Source: Ziziphus jujuba (taxonomy: Eukaryota; Streptophyta; Magnoliopsida; Rosales; Rhamnaceae). Taken from it: a stretch of DNA of 64,000 nt. Below, one piece after another: positions 11,598 to 22,058 of the stretch (position 1 is its first letter; every line of letters begins with the position of its first letter). Under the pieces are notes generated by a model that did no database searches, was not told the DNA's origin, and was given only the letters and a program-made list of their open reading frames with translations. The DNA lies in contig NC_083389.1 of NCBI RefSeq assembly GCF_031755915.1, positions 1,488,001 to 1,552,000 of the forward strand. Reading direction: 5' to 3'. The position numbers and the translations under genes are program-made.

Positions 11598-14500
11598 TAA
11601 AATTTTTTCTTAAAAAAATGAATTTTTTTTTTGGTACATTTGAAATTGATACAAAAAATAGAAAATTTTTTTTTAAATGGTTATTATTTGCAAATTTACT
11701 GACTAGGCTCTTTCTTAAACTTTTCTTCAAAGAAAAAATAAATCTAGTATTTGTTTAAGGTTTGGCACTTAAATATAATTTAATCCTTTTAATTTCAGAA
11801 ATATCATTAGCCTTCTGTCAAGTTTTGAAAAGCTTTATCTTTTTCTCCTTATTATATCATTCATATCCTTGATTTGGATTAGTATTACCCGCATCTTTTA
11901 CAAAAACGAAATTGTAATTTTAAAAGTCTAATATCTTGAAAGAAGATTCTTTGCCAATCTTGGAAATACCAAAACATTTCTTAAAAATATGTTTTTTTGT
12001 CCAATTTTAAGTAGTATTTCCAGTATGGGAAATTGGCAAAGCTTTTCCATCACCCACATATATAACATTTGTTCCCTTAGAATTATTTCTCTCAATTTTT
12101 CTTCATAGGTCCAACCAAATTATTAAATATATTAACATAGTAGTCTTGAAATTTGGTAATCATTAAATAATGGAAAGTGTTTTTGGCTCCCCAAATTTGG
12201 AGAGCCAAACCCACGTTGTATTTTATTATGTATATTTAGATCTGTAAAATCTAACAACCTTGCGATTTTTGTCTAAAACATATTCACTCTCCACTTTCTA
12301 CATCTTTCTATCTCCACTTTCTCACTCCATAATTAATTTAATTATATATATAATACGATATTAGGGTATTTTTGTTTAAATGGCTTGGTTCAACATGTCC
12401 ATTCAAGTATTGATACCAAAATCTTAACAAACAAAAGAATATATTTCATCCTCTATGTCATTCTATCCTCAGTTCCATTGCATTCCATTCCACTTCTCCG
12501 TCTATTTTATTCTCCCATCCATTCTTACAACCAAACACCACCTAAATTCTTAAGCATCAATAAATTTTGCAAACGTGCAGTTTTTTCATTGTCTATCAAA
12601 CTATGTACAATATACAGTTTGAGAAAATTTGTGCTTGCTAGCTAGTGCAAGATATATAGTTATAGGTCCTACTAGGAAGCACTAGTAGTTGGGCATTAAT
12701 TACTATATATTATCTTAGGTATGTATTATTGTAAGGTAAATATCTTTATAGTCCTCCCTATTTTACTATTTTTTCAATATTATATTTTTATTATAAAATA
12801 TATATATATATGGCCCCTCATGTCATGTACTGCTTTCATTTCAATATAACTCCTTTTTTTTTTTAATTTCTTAATGTTATTATTTTGACTTATTTACCCT
12901 ATATTTAATGAAATGTTTTTATTCATTCTTAAATATAATAATAATAAAAAAATCCAAATTAATGAATAAAAAATAATGCGATCAAACTCATAATTATCTT
13001 TTTGTTTTTTTTAAGAAAAAATAGTTATACATTCAATGTTAATAAGCTAACTTTAGAAGTTGTCTTTGAGACAATCAAAGTTATTAGATATAACTTTTTT
13101 TTTCTTTTTGATAAATTGAAGAGAAGAATTTTAGCATAAGTATTTTAAAAATTTAGCAATTTTAGAAAAAGTGTATATATGTGTGTTTGCCTTTTATTAT
13201 TGTTATTTATTGGGTACTAAGAAACTAGGGAAGAAAAATACTATAAAAGTGAAAAACAAAAAAATGCTCAAATGAAAGGATAAATTTTTTTTTACAAATC
13301 ATCATATATTGAAATGAAAACGAAACTTAAAAATGTTGTGCTAATATTTTTTATAATTCAAATGTAATATTAAAAAAATAGTAAAATATGCAAGATTATA
13401 GTGATATTTACCCATTAATGTATACACTCATAAAACAAACTCTTGCCCACTAGGCAGGTTGGGTAATGAATTAATTCAAACAAAATTTCCACACCCACTG
13501 AATATTTGTTCACTCAGGATCGATCATAAGGTACTGTACTGTATATGTTCTATAGCTAATTTCTTTTCATCTATATTCGTGCATTCAACAACTATACATC
13601 TTTATCTAGAGAACCAAAATGAAAATAGATTTTTTTTATAATAAATAATATATATATATATGTATATTGTTTTTTTACCTAAAGGATTCACTTTTTTTTT
13701 TTTTTTTTGTGGCTAGTGTGGCTTAGCCCCAGCACCCCACCCCCAAGGATCGAACCCTGCACCACAGCATTGGGTTGTGGCTGACTCGGCCACTTGAGCT
13801 GCAACTGTGATCCGCTCATTTTGTTTTATATATAGATGATGGTGATTAAATAATTTAATTACTTTGTATAATTTTTCGAGAGTGGGATGGACAAAGTAGC
13901 TAGATAATAAATATGAGACCAAGATTAATTAAAATATAAAGATTTTTATGGTGGCCTACGGCTACATATGTATGTAATGTAAGTGTCTACACTCGAGACT
14001 CTAGAGCACTACTGATTATGTTCTTGTCCCATTTTATGCTTATCATTCATTCATGAACAACCCTATACCAATTGGTTTTTGATGATGTCACAGTGCATGG
14101 GATCAAATACACGTGGTGTTGAGTTAAATCATAGGAAGCTATAAGAGTAGTGAGAACATGCATGTCATGAGTAGTCCCAAGTATCACCCAAAAAAAATAG
14201 AATAATAATAATAATAATAACGGGTGGTCTCGAAGGAGGAATTTTTGGTGCGCATTGTGTACCGATCTATACACAGCCAATGAAGATGTCCCATGTGTGT
14301 CACCGATTTTGATGATTTAAAATATGCTCCTTTCATATTTTAACGCCGCTTAATTTTAACATTCTTGTATTTCTTTCATGTTTTATTTTATTTTGTTCTT
14401 GTGTTCCTTTCATTTTTTATTTTTTCTTGTTTATTTTGTCTTCTTCTTATTTTTGCATTGCATTCCCTCGACAAGAAAACCGGAAAATCCCACTTGTTTA

Positions 14501-15039
14501 TCTATTTTGCAATCTAATGTTTCCAATCTCACAAATAATCAATTTTGTTTTTTTCTATTTTCAATCCATGGTTTTCCAATCATATAAATAATTGGTCTCT
14601 GCTCGCTGAGGCATGATGAATGGTTTCAAGCTCAATTGTAGCATTTCACAACTCAATAAATGTGTAAACTGCATGGATTTGGGTCAAAATGTGTGTTTAA
14701 GTCCGGTTCCAATAAAATTGGTTGCATTGGTGGCAATCGGCTTTGTTCCCTTAAAAGTATTTGAGCTTTTTTCATTAGGACATTGCAGAATCCAAAGTGG
14801 ATTTTTTTTTTTTTTTTAGGGGAAACTTTTATTGGTATTGGTAAGAATTATTTGATATTTTGTGTGGACTAGCCATAATAATATGACTCATTTACAGGGC
14901 TTGTTTATACCAGTAATGGGACTGACTTATTTATTGAACTTTTCAGTAGAGCCCTTGACCACACACTCTCTATAATACTTCAGTTGGCTCATTAAATTGA
15001 AGGACCTATTCTCTAAAAGCCTAATTGACTTATTTCATG

Positions 15040-15070
<31 letters not shown>

Positions 15071-15316
15071 TTGTTACTATTATTATTTATTAATTAATTT
15101 GTATATATATATATATATATAAATTGGGAATGAGTCACGAGTATTATAATAAGACACATACAATTGATATTAGGGTTTTGAGGTTTCTACGATGCCTATT
15201 TAGTAAAAATCTAAGAGGAAAGGTTAGAAAGCAGTATGTCCATTAGGCACTGTTTTTGTTACTCTTGTGTTTTATTTTGTAGGTAGATCTGATAAATCAA
15301 TGAGTGCATTTATAAG
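11598..15316. other. AT-rich intervening sequence, no gene recognised
   Basis: This segment interrupts the right side of the inverted structure and I found no counterpart to it in the left arm. It holds simple repeats (a TA run near 15105-15120, ATT runs near 15045-15090), several poly-T tracts and the SINE-like element at 13691-13815. Short open frames such as 12385-12645 have no recognisable domain. Confidence 0.5.
13691..13815 (-). mobile_element. tRNA-derived SINE-like element
   Basis: On the minus strand a tRNA-like head ('cagctcaagtggccgag', A-box-like) is followed by GGTTCGATCC, a good B box (GWTCRANNC), and the segment ends in a long A tract, seen as a T run at 13692-13709 on the plus strand. 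This is the plan of a plant SINE transcribed by RNA polymerase III and moved by LINE enzymes. No convincing TSD was found, so the ends are approximate. The minus-strand frame across it is a by-product of the tRNA-like sequence. Confidence 0.6.
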
Positions 15317-15571
15317 GTTGGTAGGCTATCAGGTGTGGAACAAATGATGGTTCAAATATAATAATAGCCACTCTCAAAACATCAATTTTTCAAAGTTGTT
15401 AGCTTCAGGGTTCAAAAGAGCTCCGAAGTTAAGCTTGCTTAAGCAAAAATAATCCAAGGATAATGACCTCCTGGAAACTCTAAACAAACAATCTTATGCC
15501 TATTGTGGTGGCTAATTGGAAATAGTATCAGTAGAGAGTGACAGATCCGCCTATGGAGGCGAGGTGTTACA
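15317..15571 (+). mobile_element. Truncated Cassandra LTR, third copy
   Basis: This matches the 3' LTR at 9410-9701 from 'ggtaggctatc' to the terminal GTTACA and includes the 5S-like block ('ctccgaagttaagcttgc ... cctcctgg', about 15421-15475). The first ~35 bp of the LTR and the rest of the element are missing. As at 9702, a degenerate primer-site-like sequence follows. Confidence 0.75.
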
Positions 15572-17299
15572 ATTATATCAGAAGCAAACAACAAAAGAAA
15601 ATTCTAAACTGGATTATAATGCTTCAAAAGAATAAAATGACCTTAATAAAAATAAAATCTTAATGACAAAATAGAAACACTAAAAAGAAAGTCGACTATG
15701 AAATAAATGGATCAAATGAAAAAACAAATAATCTAAAACTATGAACTTGATGAACTAAAATTGAGAGAAATAAGCGATGATATTTGTGGAAATTTTTAGG
15801 TGTGTCAAAAATAAAGCTTGGAGCCGTTTTGTATAGGCACCAACATAAGCTTCTAGATAACTAAAAGGCTTGATAGATAAATTCCATCTTAATAAAAACT
15901 CCCTAAATATTACTAAAATTGTATTTATCTAGAATTTTCAACCCTCTTTTAAATTTCATATTTATTTAAAGGTATTACACGTTGATACTATAAAGAATTT
16001 TAGAATAAGAAGATGAAAAAGAGGAAAATGAAAAAACATTATTTTTTTGGTCTAATTAAAAATTATTTTTATTTTTTAAAATTTGGTCTCTTTTTTTTTT
16101 CTTTTTTTTTTCATATTCTGGTCTTTTTTTTTCTTTTTCTTTTTCTTTTTTTTTTGGTGTTTATTTAAGGGTACCATAAATAATTCTAGAATAAGAAGAT
16201 GGAAAAGAGGAAAATGAGAAAACTTTATTTTTTTAGTCTAATTTAAAAATTAGGGGAGTTTATAAAATTTATATATACGTATAATATTTATTATAAATTA
16301 AAAAATATAGATACTAAATATACATTAAAGTTATTTATTTTTAATATAAAATGATAAAAATATAACCATTAGATAATAATAGTTAATATATTAAAAAATA
16401 AAAAATAGCAAATACAAAACGGAATAAAAGACTAAAATAAAAATCTCTTTTATACATATTTTTTTATGTTGTCGTAAAAGAGAAAAAAAAATTAATTGAA
16501 GATATTTAGTTTTTAAAAAATTCATGATTTTTTTCATTTCTGCAGTATGTTTGATACACGTTTTAAATTGTAATGATTAAAAATTTCAAAGATCCAAGTG
16601 AAATAAATCCTAAATTTGTGATGAATTAGTTTGACAATCATTGGCTATATTGCATGCATATGTGACATACATAACAAGAATTAGTTCTTGCAAAAAAAAT
16701 AAAAAATAAAAATAGTTCCGGAAATATTTGAAGATAAAAGGATATTTTGTTGGTAAAAAATAGCATATTTATGAGAAACTTAACATAAAGTTCCAATATA
16801 GAAACCTGGAATGGCATTATTCCACACCATACATACATACATGTCAATTATGACTGCATCAGCTAGGTAGCCATCTCCAATAGGTATGTGAATTATTATC
16901 TATATGTGATATAGAGGTTGGAAAATCTTCTATTCTATGTGGCATAAATATTTACTAAATAGTCATTCAATCTAAAAATTATTCGTCAATTGTTTTTATC
17001 TAAATCTTAATTAATTGATGATATGTTTTTATATTTTTCTCCTTAGAAAAATAAGAATAATTAATAACAATTTATTTATCTATTTTTTTCCTTTTGAAAA
17101 ATATTTTGATAAAAAATGTTTTGATGAATCACACCATCTAACAGACTATCTACAATTAATAATGTTTTTGATAATGTCGATTTATTTTTGCAACATTAGC
17201 TTAATAGAATCCTTAAACAAAATTATTGGAGAGGTTTTTTTTTTTTTTTTAATCTCTGTCAATATTTTTAATGTGGCAATATAAATATAGCAATTCATA

Positions 17300-17603
17300 A
17301 ATTTATTGGACCCAATTTATCTTGCATATATATACTATCATAAATAATATAATAAAATTAAAGATTGAATTTTGCATCTCCAATTTTAATCAAGTGAAAT
17401 CAAACCCTCATTACTGATGAAAACAAATGAAATAAGCTTTATAATATATTGATAAAAAACTGTATTTTTAGCTTCTTACAAAGGTGACTTTCATAGCATT
17501 ATTTATACAATATTGTAGGGCATTCTAGATACAAGTTAGTTACAAGAAGATACAATAAGTATTACTGATGACTGATGACTACAACAACCTTTCTCAAAGC
17601 TTT
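17300..17603 (-). mobile_element. Copia LTR remnant
   Basis: On the minus strand this begins TGATAAAGC at 17603, the same start that follows the copia polypurine tract at 4550. It contains a TATA-like 'tgtataaataatgc' near 17495. It is therefore the LTR belonging to the copia pol remnant mirrored at 22059. The other end is not defined. CRM-like element A lies immediately to its right. Confidence 0.5.
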
Positions 17604-17611
17604 ATCATCTG

Positions 17612-17654
17612 AACTTAAACGGGTTTAGAAGCAGGTCCTCCTAGGTTCGTATCA
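17612..17654 (+). repeat. 5' LTR remnant of element A
   Basis: Only the last ~43 bp of the LTR remain, including 'gggtttagaagcaggtcctcc' and the terminal GTATCA. Full family LTRs are about 1.14 kb. Confidence 0.75.
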
Positions 17655-17656
17655 TT

Positions 17657-17668
17657 TGGTATCAGAGC
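17657..17668 (+). other. Primer binding site of element A
   Basis: TGGTATCAGAGC, complementary to the 3' end of initiator tRNA-Met, lies two bases after the LTR end. It is where minus-strand DNA synthesis would start. Confidence 0.85.
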
Positions 17669-18807
17669 TAAATTTTGTTCAGGTTTGATATATCTTTATT
17701 TGCTTTATTTGTTTTTGTGTTATTCTGCAATTTTAGCATTAGGTTAAGGTTGCATCCATCCCATACACGTTCTGCATCCTTAAAAAAAATAAAAAATATT
17801 CATTCCTAGTTGAATTAGGATTTCCTAGTTTTATCGTATTTTTGTTTCCTAGTTTGTTGGTTGTTTTTCATCATTGTTCTTGTTAATTTTGGTTTTTGTT
17901 GATTTTTCTTTGCTGTTTTAGTCTTAAATATTTGCATTCATATATTCAAAAAAAAAAAAAAAAGAAAGAAAAGAGTTTGCGGCAACAATTAAAAAAAAAA
18001 AAAAACTGCATATTTGTGTTTATTTGGAGATCACGGGTTTGGTGTTTGTTTTGGCATTGGAATTGCAATTTTGGTAATTAATCTTGCTACTGCAGTTGTT
18101 TATGTTCTGTGAGTGAAAAAAAAAAGAAAAAGAGAAAAAAGGGAAAGCCGAATAAAAAAATAAAAATAAAAATAAAAATATTTCGGTTTGTTGGAGTTTG
18201 ATTTGTTTGCTGGAAATTTGTTGGAGCTGCTGGTTTTTTGATTAGTTATCCAATATTTGAGTTGCTGGGGAATTATTTTTGCTGCTGGATATTTTGATTT
18301 TGGGTGCTTAAATTATTTGGATTAAAATCAGTTAAAGGATTTCATACAAAACTTGAATTACAAAGAACAACAACCAACAACTTTTCTATATTTTTGTTCT
18401 CTTTGATTCTTGTTCATATTTGAATTTCTTTTTTTGGAATTTTATTCTTGAACTCATAATCTACTACCATCTGGTGCAGTTTTCAAAAATTCCAATGTTT
18501 TCCCATTATTTTGTGTTTTCTTGTCTAGAAAGCCGAAAAATTAGGATTTGTTGGATTCTTTCGGTATTGCCTACTTTTTGCTACTGTTTTGTTGATAAGT
18601 TTAATTAAAACATATTAGTGATCTAATTGCTGTTTTATGGGTGTTTTAATTAGAACTTTGAGATAATTCATTGAGTGGAAAAAGGCAAGAGTGTGTGAGC
18701 TTAAAAGAGGGTAAAAGCCGAAACTAGTGAGCAAACACGAGTGTCGAGACCTTATTTGAGTGAAACATGTAAGGGAGTGAAATTGGTAAGGTCCTATTTT
18801 ATTTTTA
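17669..18807 (+). other. Untranslated leader of element A
   Basis: About 1.1 kb lies between primer site and gag. It is T-rich, with several A runs (17950, 17990, 18117) and no domain. The same leader, inverted, lies at about 58680-59829 in element C. Confidence 0.6.
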
Positions 18808-21180
18808 TTGCATTATTATACTAACATGGCAGAATCAAGAATGAGGAGAGGAGATCCACCTTTAAGGATCAATGAGGAAGAGTCCGTAGCATTCCATGGC
18901 GATGACCGAGCTACCGGGAGTGGAGACCAAGTGGACATGAGAGCTGTTTTGGAATCAATACAGCGGGTTAGTGCTCAAGTTGAGCATGTAAATCAAAGAT
19001 TGGGAAGAATAGAAGTCTCACAAGGAAGGCCGAATACAAGAAATAGGCAAGAATTCCATGGAGGACGAGGAGGTCGCGAGAGGCCGAGAGAGGAATTTGA
19101 TGAGAAGCCATTCGACGGCGACTTTGAGGAAGGTATGGACAAAACCTTTGCTGTCCAAGATAGAGCTGGCCATGGGAGATATAGGAGGGAAGATACAGAT
19201 GATGATTTGGGAAATATCAAGGTTAACATCCCACCTTTTACGGGTAAAAGTGACCCCGAAGCATATTTGGAGTGGGAAGAGAAGATGGAGATGATATTTG
19301 ACCGCCATAATTATTCAGAGGCTAAGAAGGTGAAATTGGCAGCAATGGAGTTTGGCCATTACGCACTCCAATGGTGGACCAATGAGCAAAACACCCGAAG
19401 GAGAGTTGGTGATGACTTGATTACTACATGGTTACAAATGAAAGGAGCCATGCGGAAGCGATTCGTACCATCACACTATCATAGGTTGCTGCATCAAAGA
19501 CTTCAATCTTTATCTCAAGGACATGGATCTGTGGAGTATTATTACAAGGAGATGGAGATGCTTATGATGAGATTGAACTTGAATGAAGATAGGGAAGCAA
19601 CCATGGAAAGGTTTCTTGGTGGTTTGAATCGTGAAATAGCCAATCAACTAGAATTGCAACAATATGTGGAATTGGAGGAGATGTTGCATGTGGCTATTAA
19701 ATTAGAGCATCAATTCAAGAGGAGGGGTGTAAGATCATGGTTTGGAGGTGTTTCCAAGAGTGGAAGGTCCAATTCAAGTGGCTGGAGGAACAATCCCATC
19801 TATGAAAGCAAGCCAAAGCCGAAAGTCAAGGAAGAAAGTTCAAACTGGCCAAGGAAGGAGACTAGAACCGAATCTGTCCAAGCACCAAAGAATGAGGTAA
19901 AATTAGATCCTAAACCTTCTAGAACTCATGATGTTGTGTGTTTTAAGTGCCAGGGAGGAGGACACATTGATAGCCAATGCCCGAATGGAAGAATCATGGT
20001 GTTAAAGGGCAATGACGAGCTAGAATCTGAAAGTGAAGAAAGTGAGGATGAAGCCAAGCAAGAGGAGGAGGACTTGGAGGATGAACCCGAAACCTTGCAA
20101 GCATCCAATGCTGAATTAAACTTGCTTTCTAGGAGAGTACTTGCTGCATACAAAGATGAGGATGAAATTCAAAGAGAGAACATCTTCCACACCCGATGTG
20201 AAATTCAAGGTAAGATTTGTAGTATGATTATTGATAATGGAAGTTGTACTAATGTAATAAGTAACCTTGTAGTTGATAAATTGGGCTTAAAAACAATAAA
20301 ACATCCTGAACCATATAGATTACAATGGTTTAATGATAGTGGTGAGATGAAAGTAAACAAACAAGCCAAAGTAAAATTTAGTATAGGTAGATATGAGGAT
20401 GTAGTCTTATGTGATATTGTACCCATGATTGCTGGACATATACTATTAGGTAGGCCATGGCAATTTGATAAAGATGCTACTCATTTTGGTCGAGAAAATA
20501 ATATTGTTTTCAGGTTTAAAGGGAAGAAGGTCACGCTGAAACCATTATCTCCTAAAGAGGTTTACAAAGACCAATTACAAATGCAACAAAGGCTAGAAGC
20601 CGAAAAGCTTAAGGAAAAAGTAAGTATGGCACCAACGGCTTCACCATCCTTTCAAGAAGGTAAGAATGAGTTTGCTGATCAAGGTAAGGTTTCTAAGACT
20701 TATATTGAGTTGAAAGATCAAGGAAAAACCGAAAGAGAGGGGAAAGAAAGTGGCAAACCCGAGAGCTTGGAGAAGGAAGGGAAATCCGAAGGTTTGCGCC
20801 AATCCGAGAGAGAAAAAGAAAAAGAAAGAAAAGAAAGGTCAAGTGGCAACTTTTATTTAAGTTTAGGGGATATTAATAAGGTTATTGAGTGTAAGAAACC
20901 TTTGCTGGTCATGATTTATAAAGAAAATTATTTTAATGATCAAACTAACTTTGAAGAACTTGAATTGCCAAGTTCAATGACTTCTCTTTTGAAGGAATTT
21001 GGAGATGTCTTCCCAAATGAAATTCCAAGTGGACTACCCTCAAATCAAGAGGGAAAAGGTGAGCTTGCTGTCCAAGGTAAGTCTTCTAATACTCAGGTTG
21101 TGTGGAAAAATTTTAATAAAACCAAGATTGAGAAAATACTTGTGAGATTAATTATCTCTTTGTTCTTTGAGAACACCTAA
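18808..21180 (+). CDS. Gag-protease polyprotein of CRM-like element A, 790 aa
   Basis: Gag packages the element RNA and the protease cleaves the polyprotein. Visible in order: a short helical N-terminus; a Retrotrans_gag-type region at about 138-305 (from 'IPPFTGKSDPEAYLEW'); a CCHC zinc knuckle C378-X2-C381-X4-H386-X4-C391; an acidic linker around 405-430; and an aspartic protease at about 460-600 with active-site DNGS at 476-479 (in place of the usual DTG/DSG) and the ILLGRPW motif near 545-551. Start options are Met1 and Met7; element C begins with the equivalent of Met7, so 18826 may be the true start. After residue ~745 a linker like that of element C recurs, and the last ~18 residues are LTR sequence. 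The frame is fully open, but all pol domains are absent. Confidence 0.85.
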   Translation: MHYYTNMAESRMRRGDPPLRINEEESVAFHGDDRATGSGDQVDMRAVLESIQRVSAQVEHVNQRLGRIEVSQGRPNTRNRQEFHGGRGGRERPREEFDEKPFDGDFEEGMDKTFAVQDRAGHGRYRREDTDDDLGNIKVNIPPFTGKSDPEAYLEWEEKMEMIFDRHNYSEAKKVKLAAMEFGHYALQWWTNEQNTRRRVGDDLITTWLQMKGAMRKRFVPSHYHRLLHQRLQSLSQGHGSVEYYYKEMEMLMMRLNLNEDREATMERFLGGLNREIANQLELQQYVELEEMLHVAIKLEHQFKRRGVRSWFGGVSKSGRSNSSGWRNNPIYESKPKPKVKEESSNWPRKETRTESVQAPKNEVKLDPKPSRTHDVVCFKCQGGGHIDSQCPNGRIMVLKGNDELESESEESEDEAKQEEEDLEDEPETLQASNAELNLLSRRVLAAYKDEDEIQRENIFHTRCEIQGKICSMIIDNGSCTNVISNLVVDKLGLKTIKHPEPYRLQWFNDSGEMKVNKQAKVKFSIGRYEDVVLCDIVPMIAGHILLGRPWQFDKDATHFGRENNIVFRFKGKKVTLKPLSPKEVYKDQLQMQQRLEAEKLKEKVSMAPTASPSFQEGKNEFADQGKVSKTYIELKDQGKTEREGKESGKPESLEKEGKSEGLRQSEREKEKERKERSSGNFYLSLGDINKVIECKKPLLVMIYKENYFNDQTNFEELELPSSMTSLLKEFGDVFPNEIPSGLPSNQEGKGELAVQGKSSNTQVVWKNFNKTKIEKILVRLIISLFFENT

Positions 21181-21359
21181 AACACCATTAGAGAATTGGT
21201 TGTTTTAGCTTGACTTATCAATAGGTTTTCCATCCGCTATTGTGGCGTCTACATTATACCAAGGTTTCTAACCACAGGTTGGTTAGGGGTTGAGGTCCAT
21301 TCCATTAGAACTTGAACTTAATTAAAGATCCGGGCTAATATAATACGGGTTTAGGAGCA
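21126..21359 (+). repeat. Plus-oriented LTR tail joined to element A gag
   Basis: From 'agaaaatacttgtgag' this matches 58160-58385 of the nested solo LTR, up to 'gggtttaggagca'. The join to gag falls in a short stretch common to both partners (gatt-agaaa, 21126-21135), which points to microhomology-mediated joining or template switching. The terminal ~20 bp of the LTR are missing. Confidence 0.75.
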
Positions 21360-22058
21360 AAGCCACGAAATAAAACCCTAAAAATAAAGAAAAACCGGCC
21401 ACCACACATAAAGAAACCTAGTTGGCCGAAACTATACTTCCTTTCCTAATCTAAGTTTGATTAATTAATTCCTTTATATTAAATTAGGAATTAATTAATT
21501 TACAATGGAAAGAATAAAATAAAAACCTTCCTAAAGTTATTTGTCCAGAAAATAAATAAATAAAAGCCAAAAAGTAATGGTAGTTTCCTAAATCAAAAAG
21601 TAAAAACAAATTAGGAAACTAAAAATGCTAGCCTTTTGATAAAGTTAACTTTGATCAATCTTTGACCTCTTTGAGCTTAAAATCAGCTTCTAGATGCTTT
21701 TTAGGATGCCAAATAAGCTGAATATGAAGTCCCACACGTTGCCCATGCTTGGAAAAATAAGAAAAGGCTAATACAGTAAAATACAGTAAAGTCAGCAAGC
21801 AATACAGCAAATTCGGCCAAATTGTTGATGCTGTCCGTACAAGCCCTTTTTGATTGCATTTGAGGCTGCTTTAACTTGATTCCATGACCTATTAGGCATA
21901 TTTATTGAACCCATAAAGCATTGGAACCATTTCATGCTTCCCGGACTCCAAAAATGTACCAAAACCGTCACCTGGGTCCGTATCGGCTTCCACCACTTGG
22001 ATGCTTAGAATAGGCTTTGTATCTTCAAGTATGGACAAGCTCGGGCGGAATCACATCA
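21360..22058 (-). repeat. Minus-oriented LTR head adjoining the plus-oriented tail
   Basis: This ~700 bp block is the reverse complement of the first part of the family LTR (57268 to about 58103) and ends in CACATCA, the complement of the LTR start TGATGTG. The adjoining tail runs the other way, so the two LTR parts face each other. About 50 bp of the LTR, around the TATA-like region, are missing between them. Confidence 0.75.

Larger units (their letters stand above)
15317..17603. repeat. Right arm, segment 2a of the inverted structure
   Basis: This block matches, in direct orientation, 9430-10460 and 11285-11597 of the palindrome's right arm and, inverted, the left arm from about 7384 back to 4550. 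Compared with 9430-11597 it lacks roughly 0.8 kb (joined near 16255). It continues past 16570 into the mirror of 4620-5221, then into about 450 bp of copia-LTR sequence that is missing on the left. Confidence 0.7.
17612..22058 (+). mobile_element. CRM-like chromovirus element A (pol deleted)
   Basis: The element contains an LTR tail (about 43 bp, ending TATCA at 17654), a tRNA-Met primer binding site, about 1.1 kb of leader, an open gag-protease frame, and then a scrambled LTR. Reverse transcriptase, RNase H and integrase are all missing. Family membership follows from the LTR sequence (compare 57268-58404) and the gag shared with element C. It lies between two parts of the mirrored copia remnant. 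About 270 bp of copia sequence (equivalent to 4275-4548) is missing at the insertion site, so the 5' LTR and flanking host sequence were probably lost together in one deletion. Confidence 0.8.
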
